Below, in pieces: positions 6,579-10,640 of a DNA stretch of 10,640 nucleotides. Position 1 is the stretch's first letter. Each line of letters opens with the position of its first letter. Position numbers and translations under genes: made by a program. The notes beneath the pieces were generated by a model, which made no database searches, was not told the origin of the DNA, and worked only from the letters and a program-made list of their open reading frames with translations. This stretch comes from Treponema sp. GTDB taxonomy: Bacteria; Spirochaetota; Spirochaetia; Treponematales; Treponemataceae. The stretch covers positions 1 through 10,640 of the forward strand of contig DMQP01000226.1 of the NCBI GenBank assembly GCA_003455655.1. Direction: 5' to 3'.

Positions 6579-7360
6579 TCTTCGGGTAAGTTGAAGATTT
6601 TGCAGCTGTTTTTCCACAACTGAACACTTAATGCTTCCAAATCCATTTCCAACATTTCTGCAAGGAATTTTGCAGTTGAAGGCAAATAGGCAGGCATAGT
6701 GCGTTTTTTCTCGCGGAATTCAGCAGGAATCATAAAGGGACTTTCTGTTTCTATAAGAATTCTGTCTACCGGAATGTTCAAAACGGTTTCGTGCAAATTG
6801 CGGGCATTGCGGTAAGTCAAATTTCCAGCAAAAGAGAAGTAAACGTTTAATCCAGCGTCCAAACAGTTGCGAGCATATTCTGCATTTTCGCTATAACAGT
6901 GGAAAATAGCTCCTTTTTGGGGAATTCGGTCTAACAGAATTTCGAAAATGTCTTTTCCTGCGTCACGATTGTGAATAATGACCGGTTTGTCGTGCTTTTG
7001 TGCAAGTTCCAGCTGAGTAATAAAAAGTTCAATCTGGCTGCGTTTGTCGCCAAACTGCTTGTAATAGTCCAAACCTGTTTCTCCAATTGCAACAACATTA
7101 GGCAGAGAAACACTTTCTTCTATTGTTTTAACCCAATCTTTGCCAGGTGTAGTAACTTCTGACGGACCTACTCCTACTGCGTGGTAAATTCCGTTAACAG
7201 ACTTAAGAGCTGCATATTCTTTCTTAAAGTCGTGAAGTGAGTTGTTTATGCTGACAATGCGTGTAACTCCAGCGCGTTTTGCTTGCTGAATAACACGGAT
7301 TTGTTCAATAGGGTCATCGTATATCAACCCTATATGGGCGTGAGTATCAAAAAACTGCAT
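6575..7360 (-). CDS. tatD: TatD-family metal-dependent hydrolase
   Basis: TatD proteins are two-metal TIM-barrel hydrolases; characterised members act as 3'-5' exonucleases on DNA/RNA and the name does not mean a role in Tat export. The 261-residue product has the expected ligands: DTHAH (H7, H9), GETGLDYY (E94), PVIIHNRDAG (H130) and IFHCYS (H154). The fifth site, usually ETDxP, reads ETESP here (E206, codon GAA), an Asp-to-Glu change at the conserved metal-site residue. The C-terminal MPAYLPSTAKFLAEM replaces the usual RNEPAYV pattern. Start ATG 7360 is preceded by GAGGA (7369-7373) at eight bases and makes the protein begin MQFFDTHAH as the family does; the open frame further upstream, to 7864, runs antisense into the peptidase gene and is not used. 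It is the first gene of the leftward block. Confidence 0.92.
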   Translation of the reverse strand: MQFFDTHAHIGLIYDDPIEQIRVIQQAKRAGVTRIVSINNSLHDFKKEYAALKSVNGIYHAVGVGPSEVTTPGKDWVKTIEESVSLPNVVAIGETGLDYYKQFGDKRSQIELFITQLELAQKHDKPVIIHNRDAGKDIFEILLDRIPQKGAIFHCYSENAEYARNCLDAGLNVYFSFAGNLTYRNARNLHETVLNIPVDRILIETESPFMIPAEFREKKRTMPAYLPSTAKFLAEMLEMDLEALSVQLWKNSCKIFNLPEE

Positions 7361-7391
7361 GGCTTTCTTCCTCAGTAAATAGCGATGGTAA

Positions 7392-7404
7392 AGAGGGAAC
7401 CTCT
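7392..7404 (-). other. Small hairpin in the tatD leader
   Basis: AGAGG (7392-7396) and CCTCT (7400-7404) form a perfect five-base stem with a three-base loop. In the predicted tatD mRNA it falls just after the 5' end. Its CCCTC strand could instead pair with the GAGG of the tatD ribosome binding site, so a weak switch is conceivable. The stem is short and this may mean nothing. Confidence 0.25.
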
Positions 7405-7415
7405 CCTTACCGATA

Positions 7416-7444
7416 ATGGTAACACAGGACTGCTCACAAGTCAA
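7416..7444 (-). promoter_or_regulatory. Promoter for the leftward tatD operon
   Basis: On the minus strand TTGACT (7439-7444), 17 bases, TACCAT (7416-7421): box matches 5/6 and 4/6 with ideal spacing. Transcription would start near 7409, about 49 bases before the tatD ATG. It is the only reasonable minus-strand promoter I see in the divergent gap and lies back to back with the rightward promoter. Confidence 0.55.
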
Positions 7445-7451
7445 GGAAAAT

Positions 7452-7480
7452 TTGACAGAATCAGGTATGTATGATATGAT
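7452..7480 (+). promoter_or_regulatory. Strong sigma70-type promoter for the rightward operon
   Basis: TTGACA (7452-7457) is a perfect -35, followed after exactly 17 bases by TATGAT (7475-7480, 5/6). Transcription would start near 7487, leaving about 28 bases of leader that contain AAGGAG (7503-7508) before the TTG start at 7515. It is the best promoter match in the window. Confidence 0.75.
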
Positions 7481-7514
7481 GTCAGAATAAAGTTTGGGCG
7501 GCAAGGAGTTTTTG

Positions 7515-8528
7515 TTGGCACGCGCAAGAAAGTACAAAAAGCTTGAAAAAAATGTTGTTTCTCGTCTCTTGCAAGGAATTGGCTCTTGTTTTTCTGCCAT
7601 TGGAAATTTCTTTGTTGCTGTTGTTAAACTCTTAGACCGCAAATTAACTGTCATGATTGTTCCCCACTCACAGGGAAAAATGCTCAGTTTTAAAACAAAT
7701 GTATTTGCACTTATTATGGGCACTGTTGTTCTGGTAGGAATAGGTTGTTCTTTTGTTCTTACTAACCGTCGCACTATTGGAACAGGTGCAGAAATCAGCA
7801 GATTAAAAGAAGAAAACCGCGAAACACTCGCAAGCCTCGACGAACTGCGTGATGAAAACAACAATCTTCTGCAAACAGCAAAACGCTTCCAAACATCACT
7901 TAGTCAGTCTCTTTCTCTCTTAGGCATTAACGACAGCACATCAACTTCAAACTTTACTCAACAGAACTCTGACCTTGCAGGTTTGTTCAATACACAAGAT
8001 GTTGTGCCTGGTTCACTTAAAGAAACTGCCGACATTCGCCAACTTAACTCTTATTTGGAAAGTGCAGTTGAACCAGTTGAACAGATTGGTAAAATGCTTG
8101 AAACACAGAATGCACTTTTTTCTGACATTCCTAACATTTGGCCAGTTAAGGGTGGCATTGGTCATATCTCTATGGCATTTGGTCAGAATGTTCACCCCAT
8201 TACTAACCAGTGGTACATTCACAAAGGATTGGACTTTAGTACTTACCGCACCGGAGACCCAGTTATTGCAACTGCAAATGGACAGGTTGTTACGGTAGGA
8301 CATGACGACAGTTTTGGTAACTATGTTATCATCAAACATAAATACGGATTCTATACACGCTATGCTCACCTTAATACAGTTCGTGTTGCAAAAGGTCAGC
8401 AAGTAACCCAAAGACAAATTATTGGTACCATCGGTAACACAGGTATTACCACTGGTCCTCACTTGCATTACGAAGTTCATATTGGTTCAGACGTTGTTGA
8501 TCCGGCTAAGTACATAAACATTAAGTAA
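7515..8528 (+). CDS. Membrane-anchored M23 (LytM-type) peptidoglycan endopeptidase
   Basis: M23 enzymes are zinc peptidases that cut peptide cross-links in peptidoglycan. The 337-residue product has a basic cytoplasmic N-terminus of about 63 residues, one membrane helix (FALIMGTVVLVGIGCSFVL, 64-82), a coiled-coil-like stretch about 90-135 (ISRLKEENRETLASLDELRDENNNLL), a linker, and a complete catalytic domain from about 205: HKGLD gives zinc ligands H236 and D240, RYAHL gives H285, and GPHLHYEV gives H316 and H318. All catalytic residues are present, so it should be active rather than a degenerate regulator. I chose TTG at 7515 because AAGGAG (7503-7508) is six bases upstream; the TTG at 7494 would place that site inside the gene. 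The bactofilin gene follows ten bases later, which suggests that the cytoplasmic segment binds the bactofilin polymer to position wall cutting. Confidence 0.92.
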   Translation: MARARKYKKLEKNVVSRLLQGIGSCFSAIGNFFVAVVKLLDRKLTVMIVPHSQGKMLSFKTNVFALIMGTVVLVGIGCSFVLTNRRTIGTGAEISRLKEENRETLASLDELRDENNNLLQTAKRFQTSLSQSLSLLGINDSTSTSNFTQQNSDLAGLFNTQDVVPGSLKETADIRQLNSYLESAVEPVEQIGKMLETQNALFSDIPNIWPVKGGIGHISMAFGQNVHPITNQWYIHKGLDFSTYRTGDPVIATANGQVVTVGHDDSFGNYVIIKHKYGFYTRYAHLNTVRVAKGQQVTQRQIIGTIGNTGITTGPHLHYEVHIGSDVVDPAKYINIK

Positions 8529-8538
8529 CGGCGGACTC

Positions 8539-9066
8539 ATGGCACTCTTTAGCGACGACATTGCATTTAAAACCATCATAGGTGAAGGGTCTTCAATAAG
8601 AGGAGACCTCAAGATAAGCGGCATGGTTCGCATTGAAGGTGACATAGACGGTAATATAGAAACAAACGGAAATTTATTTGTAAGCGAAAAAGCACGTGTG
8701 CGCGGAAACATTCAAGCTCGTTCCGTAACCGTTTGTGGCATTGTTCAGGGAAACATTATTGCACCAGAACATGTTCAGTTGTTTGCAACAAGTGCAGTCT
8801 TAGGTGATATTCAAACACATAGACTTTCTGCAGAAGAAAATGTTCTTATTCAAGGACATTGTATTGCTCTTTCTGATAACGCACTGTATGAAAATGCAGC
8901 AACTAAATGGAACGACACTCAGGCTATTACTTCTCGAGCAATTCTTGAACCCATTCATATTCAGACAAAGCAAGAAAAGACAGCAACTCCACAAGAGGAA
9001 AAGGTTTCGCAAGCAGATGGGCAAACAACCTTTACTCCCATAACTTTAGGAACAAAAATTCGATAG
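8539..9066 (+). CDS. Bactofilin (polymer-forming cytoskeletal protein)
   Basis: Bactofilins self-assemble without nucleotide into filaments through a right-handed beta-helix and act as scaffolds for cell-wall enzymes. In this 175-residue protein residues 10-110 carry the repeating short strands of the family: IIGEGSSIRGDLKISGMVRI, EGDIDGNIETNGNLFVSEKA and RVRGNIQARSVTVCGIVQGN, with G-x-I and alternating hydrophobic residues about every 18. The N-terminus is short, with Phe4 and Phe10 as possible membrane-contact residues. The tail from about 125 is polar, rich in Gln, Lys and Thr, and probably disordered. The ATG is preceded by GGCGGA, a weak binding site, and starts ten bases after the peptidase stop. 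Bactofilin next to an M23 peptidase is a known pairing in several phyla (for example LmdC-BacA and the CcmA-Csd proteins), supporting a role in cell shape, here likely helical or tapered morphology. Confidence 0.93.
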   Translation: MALFSDDIAFKTIIGEGSSIRGDLKISGMVRIEGDIDGNIETNGNLFVSEKARVRGNIQARSVTVCGIVQGNIIAPEHVQLFATSAVLGDIQTHRLSAEENVLIQGHCIALSDNALYENAATKWNDTQAITSRAILEPIHIQTKQEKTATPQEEKVSQADGQTTFTPITLGTKIR

Positions 9067-9075
9067 GGCTTAACA

Positions 9076-9618
9076 ATGGCAGGCGTTGATTCAATCACCA
9101 GCAACCTTTACTTTCAGGCTGCAAGCATGACCGCCGCATCTCAAGCTTCAAAAGCAAAAAAAGAAGAAGAAACTCAAAAGACAAAACGTTCTTCATTTTC
9201 TTCAGCAATGGAAAAAGCCCATGTGTTGCATCAACTCGAACAAGAAGGTTTTCCCCCTGAACTTGCAGACAAATCTATAGAAGATGCTGTTATTTTTTTG
9301 AAAGATGAAGCAGATATGGCAGCAGATCGTCTTAAAGAAACGCAGACTCAAGAACAGTTTGTTGACTATCGCAAAAAAGTAAGCAGGTTCTTACGCTATC
9401 TTGAACGCAACAATTTTGAAATAGAATATATCAAGCGTCCGAAGATAAAGAAAAACGGTCAGTTTGTTGAACGAGATCCCTATAAACAAGTTGTCATCAT
9501 TAATCAAAAACTTGAACAAATAGCAGAATGGCTTTTGAGTTCACACAGAGATGCACTGACACTACTTGCAAAAGTCGATGAAATACAAGGCCTAATGGTA
9601 GACTTGATGGCAAGTTGA
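9076..9618 (+). CDS. YaaR family protein (DUF327)
   Basis: This family has no settled biochemical function; B. subtilis YaaR is the reference. The 180-residue product has a polar, low-complexity N-terminus (about 1-40, Ala/Ser/Lys/Gln rich) and a helical domain from about 43 to the end. Matches to the family pattern are QFVDYRKKVSRFLRYLERNNFEIEYIKRP (about 95-123), VVIINQKLEQIAEWLLSSHRD, and the closing LLAKVDEIQGLMVDLMAS. There is no signal peptide or membrane segment, so it is cytoplasmic. The gene lies nine bases after the bactofilin gene and 16 bases before the RicT-like gene. In B. subtilis yaaR is separated from yaaT only by holB, so the pairing here looks conserved. Family assignment is by recognised pattern; the role, possibly as a partner of RicT or of the bactofilin scaffold, is inference. 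Confidence 0.85.
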   Translation: MAGVDSITSNLYFQAASMTAASQASKAKKEEETQKTKRSSFSSAMEKAHVLHQLEQEGFPPELADKSIEDAVIFLKDEADMAADRLKETQTQEQFVDYRKKVSRFLRYLERNNFEIEYIKRPKIKKNGQFVERDPYKQVVIINQKLEQIAEWLLSSHRDALTLLAKVDEIQGLMVDLMAS

Positions 9619-9634
9619 GTGATAGAATAAAAGT

Positions 9635-10558
9635 ATGTCAGATATTTTTGAAAATGATATAGATTCAGAAGAAACAGACCTTTCTTCTCTTGAAGATAAC
9701 GATATTGAACAAACCTCAGACGACGAAGATTATGTGTTCCCCGATTTAATGTATAAACTGCGTCTTGAATATTCAAGCGAAGGTGTCTATGCAGTTCCTT
9801 CTATGGGAATGAAACTTGAAGCAGGTCAGTCTGTTATTGTTCCTACTCGTTACGGAAATGATCTTGCTCTTGTGTTAGGAAAAACAGAACATCCAGTTGG
9901 AATTAAACCCTCAGATATTGTAGAAGTAATTCGTATTGCTGACGAAAAAGATTTACATCGCGCCCAAGATTTAAGAGCTCGTGAAGTTCAAGCCTTTGAT
10001 GTTTTCCGTGAAAAAGTTGCTTTTCATCATCTGAATATGAAATTGGTAAGTGTTCATTTTTTAGTAGGTGAACAAAAAGCGCTTTTCTTTTTTTCAAGTG
10101 ATAACCGTGTTGACTTCCGCGAGTTAGTTAAAGACTTGGTGTCTGTTTTTAAAATGCGAATTGAATTGCGCCAGATTGGAGTAAGAGACGAAAGTCGCAT
10201 AACTGGTGGATTAGGTGTATGTGGACGACCTTACTGTTGTAATTCAGTAAACGACAGACTTCGTCCTGTAAGTATACGTATGGCAAAGGATCAAAACCTA
10301 AGCCTTAATTCTGCAAAAATCAGCGGTCAGTGTGGACGACTCTTGTGTTGCTTAAGTTACGAGTCAGACTGGTATTCTGAGGCACGCAAAAAAGTTCCCA
10401 ACGAAGGAATACGCCTACACTATGACGATACAAACTTTAAAGTTACCGAAGTCAATCTAATTACTTCCATGGTCAAAATGTTAGGAGAAGACGGACGTTT
10501 GCTTGAAGTTAACGCAAGCCGTTTTGTTCGCGACGGATCTCACTGGAGAATTAAATAA
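9635..10558 (+). CDS. ricT: PSP1-domain protein, RicT/YaaT family
   Basis: In B. subtilis RicT (YaaT) forms an iron-sulfur complex with RicA and RicF that works with RNase Y in mRNA processing and affects sporulation, competence and biofilm. The 307-residue product has an acidic N-terminal tail (about 1-33, many Asp/Glu) that Bacillus RicT does not have as far as I recall, a first domain about 38-120 and the PSP1 C-terminal domain around 115-203. The cysteine signature is complete: CGRPYCC (C196, C201, C202) and CGRLLCC (C233, C238, C239), separated by VSIRMAKDQNLSLNSAKISG, nearly identical to the family consensus. These residues would hold 4Fe-4S clusters. No membrane segment is present. The ATG has only a weak upstream GAG, and 16 bases separate it from the YaaR stop. 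RicA and RicF are not in this window. Confidence 0.92.
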   Translation: MSDIFENDIDSEETDLSSLEDNDIEQTSDDEDYVFPDLMYKLRLEYSSEGVYAVPSMGMKLEAGQSVIVPTRYGNDLALVLGKTEHPVGIKPSDIVEVIRIADEKDLHRAQDLRAREVQAFDVFREKVAFHHLNMKLVSVHFLVGEQKALFFFSSDNRVDFRELVKDLVSVFKMRIELRQIGVRDESRITGGLGVCGRPYCCNSVNDRLRPVSIRMAKDQNLSLNSAKISGQCGRLLCCLSYESDWYSEARKKVPNEGIRLHYDDTNFKVTEVNLITSMVKMLGEDGRLLEVNASRFVRDGSHWRIK

Positions 10559-10636
10559 ATTTCTTCATTTGCTAGTCCAAATTGATTTGCCAGTGCCATA
10601 TATCTTATGAAGGCGTTTCGTCTTCAAGGAGAATGT
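10559..10636 (+). promoter_or_regulatory. Gap after ricT with a possible promoter
   Basis: No gene lies here and no terminator with a U run follows ricT. TTGATT (10582-10587), 18 bases, TATGAA (10606-10611) match sigma70 boxes 4/6 each. This could be a weak promoter for the next gene, but if it is used transcription would begin near 10618, inside the hairpin described separately. Readthrough from the operon is equally possible. Confidence 0.25.
10608..10626 (+). other. Hairpin abutting a ribosome binding site
   Basis: TGAAGGCG (10608-10615) pairs with CGTCTTCA (10619-10626) over eight positions including one G-U pair, closing a TTT loop. Its last base is the first A of AAGGAG (10626-10631). 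It has no U run, so it is not a terminator; a leader hairpin beside the ribosome binding site of the next gene is the simplest reading. Confidence 0.4.
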
Positions 10637-10640
10637 ATGG
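10637..10640 (+). CDS. Probable start of the next gene (cut by window edge)
   Basis: ATG at 10637-10639 stands five bases after a full AAGGAG (10626-10631), a strong translation start signal. Only the first base of the second codon (G) is visible, so nothing can be said of the product. An ATG at 10633 is too close to the binding site to be preferred. It would lie on the same strand as the RicT operon, 78 bases downstream. Confidence 0.5.

Noticed and set aside
7361..7514. Replication origin in the divergent gap
   Set aside because: No DnaA-box cluster or AT-rich unwinding repeats are visible, and promoters explain the sequence.
7361..7864. Open frame extending tatD upstream by 168 codons
   Set aside because: The extension is antisense to the M23 gene and its strong promoter, and ATG 7360 has its own ribosome binding site and yields the family N-terminus.
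8013..8480. 155-codon open frame on the minus strand inside the M23 gene
   Set aside because: It is antisense to the conserved catalytic domain, has no family-like motifs and no ribosome binding site that I can see.

Overview
The window looks like a piece of a Treponema-type spirochaete chromosome of moderate to low GC. The evidence is a phenylalanyl-tRNA synthetase alpha chain of the archaeal/eukaryotic type (which spirochaetes carry), a long all-helical protein that resembles a family I know only from treponemes, and signal peptides ending in SAQ/NAQ. The species cannot be named from this. I see no phage, transposon, CRISPR, rRNA or tRNA sequence. All twelve genes are intact except pheS, which runs off the left edge. 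A thirteenth gene probably begins in the last four bases.

The layout is two divergent gene blocks leaving a control region at about 7361-7514. The leftward block, in transcription order, is tatD (metal-dependent hydrolase), a DusB-type tRNA dihydrouridine synthase, a 524-residue helical protein of unknown function, a GAF-GGDEF diguanylate cyclase, a rhomboid protease, two unrecognised exported proteins, and then, after a 131-base leader, pheS. Several junctions overlap or touch: ATGA between tatD and dus, TAATG between the cyclase and rhomboid, and 13 bases between rhomboid and the first exported protein. Sigma70-like promoters can be read before tatD, before the helical protein and before the cyclase, so the block may be transcribed as nested units.

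The rightward block is a membrane-anchored M23 peptidase, a bactofilin, a YaaR (DUF327) protein and a PSP1/RicT (YaaT) protein with all six of its conserved cysteines. The genes are 9-16 bases apart behind one strong promoter (TTGACA, 17 bases, TATGAT). This joins a cell-wall shaping pair (bactofilin polymer plus peptidoglycan hydrolase) to a pair that is near-neighbour in Bacillus subtilis (yaaR, yaaT) and whose RicT member acts on RNA processing.

The points most worth following up are the four-gene bactofilin/M23/YaaR/RicT operon, the linkage of an unknown helical protein with a c-di-GMP synthase and a rhomboid protease, a 39-base nested palindrome between the two exported-protein genes, the structured pheS leader, and a TatD protein with Glu where the family has a metal-site Asp.
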